Assembly (NCBI RefSeq): GCF_003337315.1
Contig: NZ_QPJV01000016.1
Coordinates: 1-60,420 of the forward strand
Length of the DNA: 60,420 nucleotides
DNA from: Vagococcus fluvialis
GTDB taxonomy: Bacteria > Bacillota > Bacilli > Lactobacillales > Vagococcaceae
Direction: 5' to 3'
This document shows, piece by piece, positions 37,455 to 46,964 of this stretch. The translations under genes and the position numbers were made by a program. A model generated the notes under the pieces. That model was given only the letters and a program-made list of their open reading frames with translations, had not been told where the DNA came from and did not search any database. Position 1 is the first letter of the stretch; each line of letters starts with the position of its first letter.

Positions 37455-38759
37455 ATGAAAAAACGTAGTCTGTTATTTACATTAGGAATCAGTAGTTTGG
37501 TTATGTTAAGTGCTTGTGGAACAGCAGGAGCTGATTCTAAAGGCAAAGAGAAAAAAGCGGCAAGTAAAGATCCTGTAACGATTGAGTATTGGCATGTTAA
37601 TGCGGACACTCAAGGTGGAAAAACAGTTACTCAGTTAGTTGATGACTATAATCAATCACAAGATAAGGTTAAAGTTGTAGCGAAATTTAATCCAGATATG
37701 TACAAAGGCTTAATGCAAAACCTACAAGCGTCAGTTGCCTCAAACACGACTCCTGATGTTGTACAAGTTGGTTGGGCATTTAAGGATTATTTTTCAGAAA
37801 ATTTTGAGTATACAGATCCTGAAAAATTAGTTAAAGAAGTTAGCCCAGATGAAAGTAATTATTTTAAAGAAAACTTTTTAGATAACATTATGAATTTAGC
37901 CAAAAAAGAAGATGGTTATGTAGGGATTCCATATTCTATCAGTAATCCAGTTTTATATTTAAATAAGGACATTTTGAAAGAAGCTGGACTTGATGAGAAT
38001 GGGCCTAAGACATGGAAAGAAGTACAGCAATTTGCAAAAACCATTAAAGAAAAGTCTGGCAAATATGGATTGTATTTTCAAGAACCAGCTGATAGTTGGG
38101 CAATGCAAGCGTTAGTTGAAAGTAATGGCGGAGCTATGATTACAGATGGTAAAGCAACATTTGCATCAAAAGAAGGAGAAGAAGCTTATCAATTATACCA
38201 AGATATGGTCGTTAAAGATGAGTCAGCGCTTCATTTACCTTGGGAGCAAGGGATTCAAAGTTTCATTGATGACAATGTAGGAATGGTATTTACAACAATT
38301 GCCCAAAGAAATAATATTCAAAGCAATGCTAAATTTGATGTGACAACAGTTAAGGCACCAAGTTGGGAAGGTAAAGAAGTTAAGTTAGCAGCCGGTGGAG
38401 CAATGCTTGCAGTTACTTCTAAAGAGAAAGAGAAAAAAGAAGCGACATGGGATTTCTTAAAATATTTATACAGTGTGGAATCAATGGCGGAGTGGACTAA
38501 AGGAACAGGATACGTTCCACCTCGTAAAGATGTGGCTGAAGCAGAAAATGGCTTAAAACAATTTTTAGAAGAAAATAAAATGATGGCACCAGCCATTGAA
38601 CAAATGGCAGACATGGTTAGTTGGACATCTTTCCCAGGTTCATCAGGTTTAGAAGCAGAACAAAAATTATTGGATATGAGAGACAAGATTTTATCAGGTA
38701 GTGACACAAATAAAACATTAAAAGAAACACAAAATGAAATTAATGAATTATTGAAGTAG
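37455..38759 (+). CDS. UgpB-like ABC transporter substrate-binding lipoprotein
   Basis: 434 residues. Signal peptide with lipobox LSAC (cysteine C21), then a family 1 solute-binding protein with EYWHV and NTTPDVVQVGW. First gene of a complete ABC operon. The closing metallophosphoesterase gene and the Pho-box-like promoter suggest glycerol-3-phosphate or glycerophosphodiester as ligand instead of a plain sugar. Of two adjacent ATG codons, 37455 has the better spacing (GGAGG six bases upstream). Confidence 0.85.
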   Translation: MKKRSLLFTLGISSLVMLSACGTAGADSKGKEKKAASKDPVTIEYWHVNADTQGGKTVTQLVDDYNQSQDKVKVVAKFNPDMYKGLMQNLQASVASNTTPDVVQVGWAFKDYFSENFEYTDPEKLVKEVSPDESNYFKENFLDNIMNLAKKEDGYVGIPYSISNPVLYLNKDILKEAGLDENGPKTWKEVQQFAKTIKEKSGKYGLYFQEPADSWAMQALVESNGGAMITDGKATFASKEGEEAYQLYQDMVVKDESALHLPWEQGIQSFIDDNVGMVFTTIAQRNNIQSNAKFDVTTVKAPSWEGKEVKLAAGGAMLAVTSKEKEKKEATWDFLKYLYSVESMAEWTKGTGYVPPRKDVAEAENGLKQFLEENKMMAPAIEQMADMVSWTSFPGSSGLEAEQKLLDMRDKILSGSDTNKTLKETQNEINELLK

Positions 38760-38765
38760 AAAGAA

Positions 38766-38805
38766 TAAGAATGCTTGGGATGAGTATTCCAGCATTCTTT
38801 TTTTG
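38766..38805 (+). terminator. Partial terminator within the UgpBAEC-like operon
   Basis: AGAATGCTTGGGA...TATTCCAGCATTCT followed by T7, directly between the binding-protein and first permease genes. It should let only part of the transcripts continue and thus raise the ratio of binding protein to channel. Confidence 0.8.
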
Positions 38806-38815
38806 GAGGATTTAG

Positions 38816-39697
38816 ATGAGTAAGACAAAGAGTTATCTTGGTTACATTTATTTGATACCTACTTTTTTACTTTTAGGTATCTTCGTTATTTTCCCTCTTT
38901 TTTATACAATCTATTTAAGTTTTTTTGAATGGAATATGGTGTCACCTAATAAAAATTTTGTAGGATTAAATAACTATATCACTATTTTCAAAGATCCAAC
39001 TTTTCATAAAATACTTGGAAATACCTTAGTATATACAGTTTTATTTGTCATTTTAAGTTGTTTATTTCCATATATTATTGCCTTTTTAACTGACGTGGTA
39101 TTAAAAAAAGGAAAAAATTTTTATAAACCCATTTTTTTCTTACCGGCTGTCATTTCTTTAGTAGTAGTTTCTATGGTATTTACATGGATTTTAAATCCTG
39201 TATCAGGACCAATTGCTATTATGCTAAAAAACTTTGGAATAACTATGCCAATGTGGAGTAATTTGAATGGTTGGGTTATTGGAATAATCGCAAGTATTAC
39301 CGCATGGAAAGTATTTGGTTACAACTTTATTGTGATTTATGCAGCTATTGCTGGAATTGATAGAGAGATTATTTCAGCAGCTAAGCTAGATAATATTCCT
39401 TCGTGGAGAATTTTTTTACAAATTGTTCTACCAATGAGTAGCTCAACAGGACTCTATTTATTGGTGATTACAATTGTTCAAGGTTTGCAGTACGTTTTTA
39501 CACCTATAAAGACTATTACAAAGGGTGGTCCTAATAATGGAAGTGCCAATTTAATTTATTACTCTTATCAAAAAGCTTTTGAGATGTATAAAGTAGGGGA
39601 GTCTTCAGCTATATCAGTCATAACACTCCTATTGTTTATCATTATTTTAGTGGTAACTTTCAAAATCTTTGAGAAGGGAGTTTATTATGAAAACTAA
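38816..39697 (+). CDS. UgpA-like ABC transporter permease
   Basis: 293 residues, six transmembrane helices. The EAA-type loop reads SAAKLDNIPSWRIFLQIVLP. It starts after GGAGG and overlaps the next permease gene by about eleven bases. It is one half of the transport channel. Confidence 0.88.
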   Translation: MSKTKSYLGYIYLIPTFLLLGIFVIFPLFYTIYLSFFEWNMVSPNKNFVGLNNYITIFKDPTFHKILGNTLVYTVLFVILSCLFPYIIAFLTDVVLKKGKNFYKPIFFLPAVISLVVVSMVFTWILNPVSGPIAIMLKNFGITMPMWSNLNGWVIGIIASITAWKVFGYNFIVIYAAIAGIDREIISAAKLDNIPSWRIFLQIVLPMSSSTGLYLLVITIVQGLQYVFTPIKTITKGGPNNGSANLIYYSYQKAFEMYKVGESSAISVITLLLFIIILVVTFKIFEKGVYYEN

Positions 39698-40505
39698 AAG
39701 AAATTACGGTGTGCATCTCTTTTTTATTGTCATGGTAGCGGGAATTATTTATCCAATGCTATTTATTGGTGGTAATTCATTTAAATCCTTAAAAGAGGCT
39801 TACCACACTGTTCTTCATTTGATACCAAAAGATTTTACTATTAGTAACTTTACTTATTTATTTGAAAATTTACCCTTACTTCAAATTACATGGAACACAT
39901 TTTTTATTGCAACGATTACTACAGTTGTGAAACTAACAATTGCCTTTTTTGCGGCTTATAGTTTTACTTACTACAGAATAAAGGGTCAAAAAATAATGTA
40001 TTTAGTTGTTATTGGAACTTTGTTTATTCCTTTTACAGTATCTATGATTCCCAATTATTTACTTGTTTCAAAGGTAAATTTAATTGATACATCTTGGGGT
40101 GTTATCTTGCCACAATTTGCAGATGCTGCTGGTGTATTTATTTTAACGCAAACAATGAGAGGGATTCCTAAATCATTATTTGAGGTTGCTAAATTAGATA
40201 ATATTGGAGAAAAAGACACTTTATTTAAAATCGTATTTCCACTAACAAGACATGCAGTAACGTCAACAGGAATTTGGTTTTTTATTACCTCTTGGAATGA
40301 ATTTGTATGGCCAGTTTTAATTTTAAAATCAACAGAACGTTACACACTACCACTAGCAATGCAGACTTATATCAGCTCAGAAGGTGGTACTAATTTTACA
40401 GTAGCAATGGCAATTAGTTTAATAACCATGTTGATACCATTACTATTATATAGTGCTTTCCAGCGCTATATTATTGGGACTTTTGTATCGGCAGGGATTA
40501 AATAG
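39687..40505 (+). CDS. UgpE-like ABC transporter permease
   Basis: 272 residues from the ATG at 39687, which has AGGGAG upstream; a longer frame begins at 39669. Six transmembrane helices, EAA-type loop FEVAKLDNIGEKDTLFKIVFP. It is the second channel half, followed nine bases later by the ATPase gene. Confidence 0.88.
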   Translation: MKTKRNYGVHLFFIVMVAGIIYPMLFIGGNSFKSLKEAYHTVLHLIPKDFTISNFTYLFENLPLLQITWNTFFIATITTVVKLTIAFFAAYSFTYYRIKGQKIMYLVVIGTLFIPFTVSMIPNYLLVSKVNLIDTSWGVILPQFADAAGVFILTQTMRGIPKSLFEVAKLDNIGEKDTLFKIVFPLTRHAVTSTGIWFFITSWNEFVWPVLILKSTERYTLPLAMQTYISSEGGTNFTVAMAISLITMLIPLLLYSAFQRYIIGTFVSAGIK

Positions 40506-40514
40506 GAGAAATCA

Positions 40515-41636
40515 ATGGGAAAAGAAATTAATTTAATAAAAGCTTCTAAAAAATACGGGGATACACTTATCTTAAAAGAGATTGATTTACACATTCAAGC
40601 AGGAGAACGATTAGTTTTATTAGGGCCATCAGGTTCTGGTAAATCAACATTATTGAGAATGATAGCTGGACTTGAGGAAATTACAACAGGCGATATTTTT
40701 TTAGACAATGAATTAGCCAATCATAAAGAATGTGGGGAACGTGATATGGCAATGGTTTTTCAAAACTATGCGTTATACCCACATATGAGTGTCTCTGATA
40801 ATATTGCTTTTGCTTTAAAAGCTAATAAAGTAAAGAGTGAGGAAATTGAGAAGCGTTTAGTAGATGCCTTAGATATGCTTGCCTTAACACCTTTTAAAGA
40901 CCGATTACCTAAAGACTTATCTGGTGGACAAAGACAAAGAACAGCTTTAGCTAGAGCTATAGTCAAACGATCAGATTATTTTTTATTAGATGAACCCTTA
41001 TCTAATCTAGATGTTCGCTTGAGACAAGAAGCGCGAATGGAGTTAGTTCGTATTCATAATAAATACAACCAAACTTTTGTTTATGTGACACATGATCAGA
41101 TAGAGGCTATGACCTTAGCACATCGCATTGTTTTACTAAATGAAGGTGAAATTCAAATGATTGCTACTCCTTTAAATGTTTATTTGAGACCAACTAATCT
41201 ATTTACAGCAACCTTTATTGGTTCACCAGGAATGAATATTTTAACAGGTGATTTTCGAAGAAATCATTATTTAATTGGTGGACAGTCTATCCCTCTAAAC
41301 TATGAGTGGGAAGCTTACTTAAAAGAGCAAGCTGATGAACTTGTTTTGGGCATTCGACCAGAGAATATTCACTTATCTAAAATCGAGGGAGATGTTCGAG
41401 GTGTTATAGAATATAAAGAATTAATGGGGCAACACTACGCTCTAACTATCTCTGTTTCAGGTGAGGAGATAATTGTTTTAAGTGACTTAGGAAAATGGCA
41501 TGTAGGAGATACAGTTTATTTAGATTTTCCAACTGAAAAATTACACTTTTTCTCAAAAGAAACAACTCAAAATTTAGGCTATCCATTTGAATTAAAAGAA
41601 GGAGAAATGACTGATGAAATTTTTACATTTATCTGA
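40515..41636 (+). CDS. UgpC/MsmX-type ABC transporter ATPase
   Basis: 373 residues. Walker [10 protein letters not shown] (about 36-44), Q-loop MVFQNYA, signature LSGGQRQR, Walker B YFLLDEPLSNLD and switch histidine in VTHDQ. It has the C-terminal regulatory OB-fold domain (residues 240-370) typical of sugar and glycerol-phosphate importers. MsmX-type ATPases often power several importers, so it could also serve the ATPase-less operon just upstream. It overlaps the phosphoesterase gene by 23 bases. Confidence 0.92.
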   Translation: MGKEINLIKASKKYGDTLILKEIDLHIQAGERLVLLGPSGSGKSTLLRMIAGLEEITTGDIFLDNELANHKECGERDMAMVFQNYALYPHMSVSDNIAFALKANKVKSEEIEKRLVDALDMLALTPFKDRLPKDLSGGQRQRTALARAIVKRSDYFLLDEPLSNLDVRLRQEARMELVRIHNKYNQTFVYVTHDQIEAMTLAHRIVLLNEGEIQMIATPLNVYLRPTNLFTATFIGSPGMNILTGDFRRNHYLIGGQSIPLNYEWEAYLKEQADELVLGIRPENIHLSKIEGDVRGVIEYKELMGQHYALTISVSGEEIIVLSDLGKWHVGDTVYLDFPTEKLHFFSKETTQNLGYPFELKEGEMTDEIFTFI

Positions 41637-42417
41637 TACTCATGTTCGTGTTGACTATAAAGGAAATGCTTTAATGAATGAATTATTTAACGCTGAAAAT
41701 AATCCAGTAGACCGTTTAAAGCAATTACTTGAAGATATCAAGGAAGAGGAAATTGATTTTGCTTTTGTGACCGGTGATTTAGTTCATGAAGGCGAGAAAG
41801 AAGACTATGAATTATTTAAACAATTATGGGAAGATATCGTACCAGAAATTCCTTATTATTTCTGTCGAGGCAACCATGATAGACGACAAATTTTCTTTGA
41901 GGCAATGAACGTTACAGGCAATGAAAGGCAGGAGTACATTTCTTGTCAGGAATTTAAAGGACTGCGTATCATTACTCTAGATTCTGCTCAAGATGATCAT
42001 CATGAAGGTAAAATATCTGAGTTGCAAATGGAACAACTGAGAGATTACTTAGCAGAGCCATCGGAAAAAGGAACTCTATTACTACAACATCACCCACTTG
42101 TTTGGGAAGAGGAAGGTATTTCAACAGAAGTACCTGATGGATTTAAAGAAATCATTAGAAATAGTGATATTATGGGGATTTTTGTTGGCCATATTCATCA
42201 AGGAACAACAGCTTCTTATGCTGGGAAAACGCAGTATATGGCGGAAGCTATGTCTTTTGGAACAGAGGAGTATCCTGATGAATCTATTTTTGTTGACCGT
42301 ACAGGCTATACAATTTTTTCAATCATTGAAGATGGCTTAATTGGTTATCAAAAATATTTAACACCTAAACAAACTGTCATTGGTTCATTGAAGAAACCAT
42401 TTGAAGGTAATTTTTAA
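41614..42417 (+). CDS. CpdA/GpdQ-like metallophosphoesterase
   Basis: 267 residues, cytosolic. All ligand motifs of class III calcineurin-like phosphodiesterases are present: D8-x-H10 in LSDTH, TGDLVHEG, RGNHDRR, QHHPL and VGHIHQG. Relatives cut cyclic nucleotides (CpdA) or glycerophosphodiesters (GpdQ). Translational coupling to a UgpBAEC-like importer parallels E. coli ugpBAECQ, whose last gene is an unrelated glycerophosphodiesterase. The likely role is intracellular release of glycerol 3-phosphate from imported diesters. The substrate is inferred from context. Confidence 0.8.
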   Translation: MKFLHLSDTHVRVDYKGNALMNELFNAENNPVDRLKQLLEDIKEEEIDFAFVTGDLVHEGEKEDYELFKQLWEDIVPEIPYYFCRGNHDRRQIFFEAMNVTGNERQEYISCQEFKGLRIITLDSAQDDHHEGKISELQMEQLRDYLAEPSEKGTLLLQHHPLVWEEEGISTEVPDGFKEIIRNSDIMGIFVGHIHQGTTASYAGKTQYMAEAMSFGTEEYPDESIFVDRTGYTIFSIIEDGLIGYQKYLTPKQTVIGSLKKPFEGNF

Positions 42418-42421
42418 TAAT

Positions 42422-42453
42422 AGAAAAGGCTGACATTTTTGTCAGCCTTTTCT
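42422..42453. terminator. Bidirectional terminator
   Basis: AGAAAAGGCTGACA-TTTT-TGTCAGCCTTTTCT, a perfect 14-base stem between convergent genes. It overlaps the 3' end of the hydrolase gene on the minus strand. Confidence 0.88.
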
Positions 42454-43392
42454 ATTATTTAATTCTTTCATGAATTCAATGGTTTCTTTAGCTATTGCTT
42501 CTGATTGTGTGTGATGTAAGTAGTGGTCACCTTTTAGTTGAACCATTTCACCTGTTTTAACTTGGGCTAATTGTTTTTCATGCTCTGATACCCAGTCATC
42601 ACGGCTGTCATTTAAAGCTACGAATAAAAGAGTTGGTAAATCTTCTGGTAAAGTCATCTCTTTAGTCGCTTCAAAATTTTCAAGTAATAAATCTAGCTCT
42701 GCATTTTGAGTTGGGTTATCCATATTTTTTAGAGTTACCATTCTCATTTGATCCACGTTTGGATTGTCTTTTGTTACACCTAACCCTTTAACTGGATTGG
42801 CATCAATCACTAAACGTATAATACCTGATTTTTTAAGTAAGTTAAACCAGCTCATGTTAATCATTTCCATTTTTTGAGTTGGCACACTTGTATCAACTCC
42901 TAAAAAGGCAGCGACTTTTTCATCAGGGTAGCGATTCACATAATTGACTGTGTAAAGGCCAGCAACAGAATGCCCACCTAAAACATAATTTTCAACATCT
43001 AGCTGTTGAATAACTTCATGCATTTCTTCTACAATGTTATCAATTGTACGCTCTCTCTTAGTTGGTGTACTTAATCCGTAACCAAAAGGCTCAACAATGA
43101 TAACTTCAAAATCATCTTCTAATTTAGTTGTTAGTGGTAGAAAATCATAGTGAGGTGAGGCTGTCCCAAATCCTGGGAAAAGAATAATACTTTGTTTGCC
43201 TTCACCACTACCAGAGCGAACAACATTGATTTTGCCGTCAAAAACATCTAGCTGTTCTCCGTAAGCTTCTATTTTTTTAGCTTCGCTTTTAAGACGAATC
43301 TGATTATTTAAATAAGTTCCGCCTAGGAATAAAAAAATAACTAGTAGTAAACCTAATAGGATATTTCGGCTAATTTTTAGTGCTTTCTTCAT
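42442..43392 (-). CDS. Membrane-anchored alpha/beta hydrolase
   Basis: 316 residues. One N-terminal transmembrane helix (8-28), then an alpha/beta hydrolase fold. The nucleophile elbow is GGHSVAG, the oxyanion region FPGFGTASP, and a late H in GDHYLHH is the probable catalytic histidine. It probably acts outside the cell on an ester or lipid; substrate unknown. It follows a TetR gene by one base on the same strand, so the two form an operon and the regulator probably controls it. Confidence 0.82.
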   Translation of the reverse strand: MKKALKISRNILLGLLLVIFLFLGGTYLNNQIRLKSEAKKIEAYGEQLDVFDGKINVVRSGSGEGKQSIILFPGFGTASPHYDFLPLTTKLEDDFEVIIVEPFGYGLSTPTKRERTIDNIVEEMHEVIQQLDVENYVLGGHSVAGLYTVNYVNRYPDEKVAAFLGVDTSVPTQKMEMINMSWFNLLKKSGIIRLVIDANPVKGLGVTKDNPNVDQMRMVTLKNMDNPTQNAELDLLLENFEATKEMTLPEDLPTLLFVALNDSRDDWVSEHEKQLAQVKTGEMVQLKGDHYLHHTQSEAIAKETIEFMKELNNRKG

Positions 43393-43393
43393 C

Positions 43394-44041
43394 TTATAGT
43401 TCCTCAGTTCTTTCGATTATTTTTTGCTGAATACTTGCTATAACACTTTCATCTAATACATTGACACCTATTTTTTCTAAAATGTATTGAGATGTTTCTA
43501 GTTTTTGATAGAAATTTGCTATGTCACTATCAAAAAGGGTTGTACTATACCAAGTTGTTAGAAGAAACAGAACGACTTCAGCTATAAGTTGTGGGTGTGG
43601 GACACTAATCGAGCCATCTTGATTACCTTCTTCTATAAACTCACTCATTACCGGAATAAAAACAGCTTGTGTTAACTTAAGGTATTTCAACGAAAGTACA
43701 GGTTCTTTGATTAATTCAGGAGAAAAACCTAAATATTTTTGAACCTCTTCGTGAAACATCCCTTGTAAAAAGAGCTTTTGAATTTTTTCTAAGCCATTTA
43801 AGCTATTATCTTCTCGAACGGATTCAATAATTTCTTCACTTGGCATAAAATGTCTCATTAATTCATCTAAAATAGCTTCTTTTGATTTAAAATGGTGATA
43901 GATAGCTCCTTTAGATAGGCCGTCTAATTCCTCAACAATGTCTTGAATAGAAGTTTGTTTATATCCTTTGGCGTTAAAAAGTTGTCCCGCAGCAAAAAGA
44001 ATCTCTTCTTTTGTCTGCTCAGCATCATATCGTTGTTTCAT
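43394..44041 (-). CDS. TetR-family transcriptional regulator
   Basis: 215 residues. The TetR helix-turn-helix spans about 10-55 (KEEILFAAGQLFNAKGYKQT, then DIVEELDGLSKGAIYHHFKSK), with an all-helical ligand domain behind it. The ATG at 44041 has GGAAGGGGAA upstream; an ATG at 44089 would add 16 non-family residues. It is the first gene of a two-gene unit with the hydrolase. The ligand is unknown. Confidence 0.87.
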   Translation of the reverse strand: MKQRYDAEQTKEEILFAAGQLFNAKGYKQTSIQDIVEELDGLSKGAIYHHFKSKEAILDELMRHFMPSEEIIESVREDNSLNGLEKIQKLFLQGMFHEEVQKYLGFSPELIKEPVLSLKYLKLTQAVFIPVMSEFIEEGNQDGSISVPHPQLIAEVVLFLLTTWYSTTLFDSDIANFYQKLETSQYILEKIGVNVLDESVIASIQQKIIERTEEL

Positions 44042-44256
44042 TTCTAGTTCCCCTTCCTTTTTAGTGAAACATTCTTTAGTATGTTTCATAATATAACGGA
44101 TAAAAATTATTCTGTCAAAAGAAATGTTTTTAAAGAAGAAGTAGATTGATTTAAAACTAAAGTAGGAGTAAAAATAAAGACTTCTGATGTTTTTATTATT
44201 TACCTAAACTCTATAAGATAGAGGTAGATAATAAATGAAAAGGAATGAAGATAGAG

Positions 44257-44649
44257 ATGAAAAAATTTATTTTAGGAATGATTACATTAGGTTTATTAGC
44301 TGTAGGGACACCAATTGTAGGTTCTATGGTTATTAAAGATAGTAAGCAAACAAGTGATAATGATTTAGCGCAAGTATTTGACCGCTTTAATATATTAATT
44401 AAAGAAGAACCTTCATACGTTGTGACAGACAGTTCAAAAGCTGTTAAACAAAATCCGGGAGGTTATATGTATCATCAAGAAGTCATCAGTGAAAGTGGAA
44501 AAGCTTATGATATTTCTTATTATGCAGGTCATGAGTTAAAAGAAGGTGCTATTTTAAAACTTGATACTAAAGGAAGATATGTAGAAACATGGGAAGAAGT
44601 TTCAAAAGAAAATGTCCCACAAAAAGTATTGGATAAATTGAATATATAA
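44257..44649 (+). CDS. YxeA/DUF1093-family secreted small protein
   Basis: 130 residues. N-terminal signal or anchor helix (2-22), then a single DUF1093 (YxeA) OB-like domain with Y-x-Y-x(2)-E and a closing WEEVSKENVPQKVLDKL. Function unknown; such proteins are exported and common in enterococci. Two in-frame ATGs exist; 44257 leaves room for the AAGGA site, while 44245 abuts it. Confidence 0.75.
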   Translation: MKKFILGMITLGLLAVGTPIVGSMVIKDSKQTSDNDLAQVFDRFNILIKEEPSYVVTDSSKAVKQNPGGYMYHQEVISESGKAYDISYYAGHELKEGAILKLDTKGRYVETWEEVSKENVPQKVLDKLNI

Positions 44650-44650
44650 A

Positions 44651-44682
44651 AAAAGCTGTGAGACGCGTGTCTCACAGCTTTT
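44651..44682. terminator. Bidirectional terminator
   Basis: AAAAAGCTGTGAGAC-GCGT-GTCTCACAGCTTTTT, between the convergent YxeA-like and L,D-transpeptidase genes. Confidence 0.88.
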
Positions 44683-44696
44683 TAATTGATAATATG

Positions 44697-46067
44697 TTAA
44701 AAAACAACTACAGGAACTCCAACATCAATCATACTAAATAGTTTTGTCATGACAGAAGGTGGTGTGTTGATACATCCGTGAGATCCAACTGTTAAGTGAG
44801 AATCTCCACCATAAGAACCCTCAGCTTGCCAAGGTGAATCGTGAATTCCAACACCAGTCCAATCAATTGGCATCCAGTAATCTACAGGACTTGCATAGTC
44901 TTCACCTTTTAGAATTGCGTTACGTTCTTTATTCCAAACATAGAAGACACCAGGAGGCGTAGGTGTTTTAGGTTTTCCTGTAATAACAGGAGTTTCTAAA
45001 GCAACGACACCATCTTTGTAGTACCACATATGTTGGTTAACTAAATCAACTTCAATATAACTATTGCCAATTAGTGGTGAGCCAGGTGTGCCACTTCCTT
45101 GAAAAGCAGGAACACGACCAGTGAAATCTTCACCTGCTAAAATAGCAGCAATTAATTGTTCAGTTTCAGTATCAGTTGCAATCGTCCAACTTAAAGCACC
45201 AGCAGGAACAGAAACTTCTCCACGCTTAGTACTGTTAAATTTAGATGGATTAGTACTTGTGTTATAAGTTGCGCCAAGTTCAGCTACGTATTCTCTGACT
45301 GCGTCATATTTTAAACCAAGTTCTCCATCATCAAAAGTAACCCAAGTAGCGATTTTTTCTTTAGGAATAACTACATTTTGGCCATTAATTGAGTATGAAG
45401 CGTTAATATCAGCAATCTTATTAATTCGATCCATCTCTTTTTCAATCGTACCATCTGTAGCTAAAATAGTTGGCTTAGTTACATATTTTGTTAACTCAAT
45501 GTTTGGTTCGCCACCAGTCATACTTGCTTTAGCAGCAGCAACCAATTCTTTTGTATCAATAGTATTCCCTTGAACCTCAGGAATAATTTGGAATTTACCA
45601 TCCTTTAAGCCTACAGAGGCATTAGCAGAAGGCGTGCGATCTTTGTTTAAAGCATCAACATCTTTTTTCAGTTCAACTAATTTTTTCTCAACAGCTTTTT
45701 CATCAGCACCTTTAGTAGCAATTGCTACATTTTCTGGAGCTTTAAAATAAGGCATAAACCAAGCCCAAGAGTTATGGTTAGCCATAACTTTATTAACTGT
45801 TTCTTCAACGTTATATTCCATTCCAAGTTCGGCCTTTGGAATGCTTTTCCATTCTTTTCCATCAAGCATCACATGGAATACTTGATCATCGGCTGTTTTT
45901 TCAAGTTTTGCAATTGCCTCTTTTGTTGTTAGTCCGCTAACATCTGTTTTCCCAATCATTGTTTTATTCAGAAATTTATCTTGAAAATGAATGGCTTGGT
46001 AACAGTAGACAATCACTAGGATTAATAAAATTACCAGGGGAATTAGTAGCCATCGTTTCTTGCTCAT
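44697..46067 (-). CDS. L,D-transpeptidase (YkuD) with YoaR-type N-terminal domain
   Basis: 456 residues. Cytoplasmic tail and one transmembrane helix (6-24), a peptidoglycan-binding type 4/YoaR-like region (about 30-315), and a C-terminal YkuD domain. The active site SHGCIN contains C432. The architecture and length match Ldt-fm of Enterococcus faecium, which makes 3-3 peptidoglycan cross-links and lets cells bypass beta-lactam-sensitive PBPs. The ATG at 46067 follows AAAGGAG. A longer frame to 46145 lacks a site and would place a Cys-rich leader before the anchor. Resistance in this organism is not shown. Confidence 0.9.
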   Translation of the reverse strand: MSKKRWLLIPLVILLILVIVYCYQAIHFQDKFLNKTMIGKTDVSGLTTKEAIAKLEKTADDQVFHVMLDGKEWKSIPKAELGMEYNVEETVNKVMANHNSWAWFMPYFKAPENVAIATKGADEKAVEKKLVELKKDVDALNKDRTPSANASVGLKDGKFQIIPEVQGNTIDTKELVAAAKASMTGGEPNIELTKYVTKPTILATDGTIEKEMDRINKIADINASYSINGQNVVIPKEKIATWVTFDDGELGLKYDAVREYVAELGATYNTSTNPSKFNSTKRGEVSVPAGALSWTIATDTETEQLIAAILAGEDFTGRVPAFQGSGTPGSPLIGNSYIEVDLVNQHMWYYKDGVVALETPVITGKPKTPTPPGVFYVWNKERNAILKGEDYASPVDYWMPIDWTGVGIHDSPWQAEGSYGGDSHLTVGSHGCINTPPSVMTKLFSMIDVGVPVVVF

Positions 46068-46319
46068 AAATGAACTCCTTTGTACAATTTTTTTTGTAAC
46101 AATATTGTAACATAAAAGGCAATAAATACAAGAATATCTGCTCATATGTTCTGAAAGAATCGAATAGTATCAGTAAAATCAGACATTTTTTGTTATTTAG
46201 ACTGAAAAGTGAAATACTTTTAAAAGTGGTATTGTTTTTCATTTTAGTACATCTTATGATGATTTCAGGTAATCATTGATCAATATTATCCTAGAATAAC
46301 AACCAAAGGAGCGTTATAT

Positions 46320-46760
46320 ATGATAATAGAAAAAATTCAGAATCAACCTTTTTATTATTTGAGAAGGGTGGGTGCTTTTGGTGTGGAAAACTATCAATTA
46401 ATGGCTAAATTAAAAGAGATTGTAGAAAATCAAAATATAATGGATAGTCAGACTGTTATTTACGGTATTCCTCAAGTGAAAGAAACAATAGATAAGGCTA
46501 TTTACGATGTAGGGTTTATAACGAATAAACAAGTGGAATCAGAAGAATTACAGCAAGGGGAGCTACTTGCCGGAGATTATGCCATCATTGAAACTAGTCA
46601 CACAGAAAAAGCTGTGGCAGAACTTTGGCAAAAGTTAACAACAGCAGTATTTTATGAAGAACAAGGCATCCATTATGATGAATCTCGTTTTATTATGGAA
46701 AGATACAGAAAAGAATTAGTAGAAAATGGACGTTGTGAATTTTGTGTACCAGTGAAATAA
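46320..46760 (+). CDS. GyrI-like effector-binding-domain protein
   Basis: 146 residues forming a single GyrI/AraC_E_bind (SOUL-like) domain. It starts with an antiparallel I-x-N-Q-P-F-Y-Y-L-R strand and ends with YRKELVENGRCEFCVPV, the usual closing motif. There is no DNA-binding part. Stand-alone members bind small hydrophobic molecules or DNA gyrase. AAAGGAG lies nine bases before the ATG. The partner is unknown. Confidence 0.7.
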   Translation: MIIEKIQNQPFYYLRRVGAFGVENYQLMAKLKEIVENQNIMDSQTVIYGIPQVKETIDKAIYDVGFITNKQVESEELQQGELLAGDYAIIETSHTEKAVAELWQKLTTAVFYEEQGIHYDESRFIMERYRKELVENGRCEFCVPVK

Positions 46761-46923
46761 AATTAGCTTAAGAGTATCTTAATTATTTCTTCACAAAAAA
46801 GGAATAGTTGGTTATATGTTTCTTCTTATTTGGTGATTATTATATATGTATACCAACAAAACAACCCTAACAAACTTTTTCATTTTATTTACTCCTCCAA
46901 AGTAGATAAAACCAACTCCTTTT

Positions 46924-46955
46924 TAAACCGCTGGCTACGAGCTAGTGGTTTTTTT
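46924..46955 (+). terminator. Rightward terminator with no obvious gene before it
   Basis: AAACCGCTGGCT-ACG-AGCTAGTGGTTT followed by T7 on the plus strand, about 165 bases after the GyrI-like stop. It may end that transcript or a small RNA arising in between. Confidence 0.7.
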
Positions 46956-46964
46956 GTTATCAGA

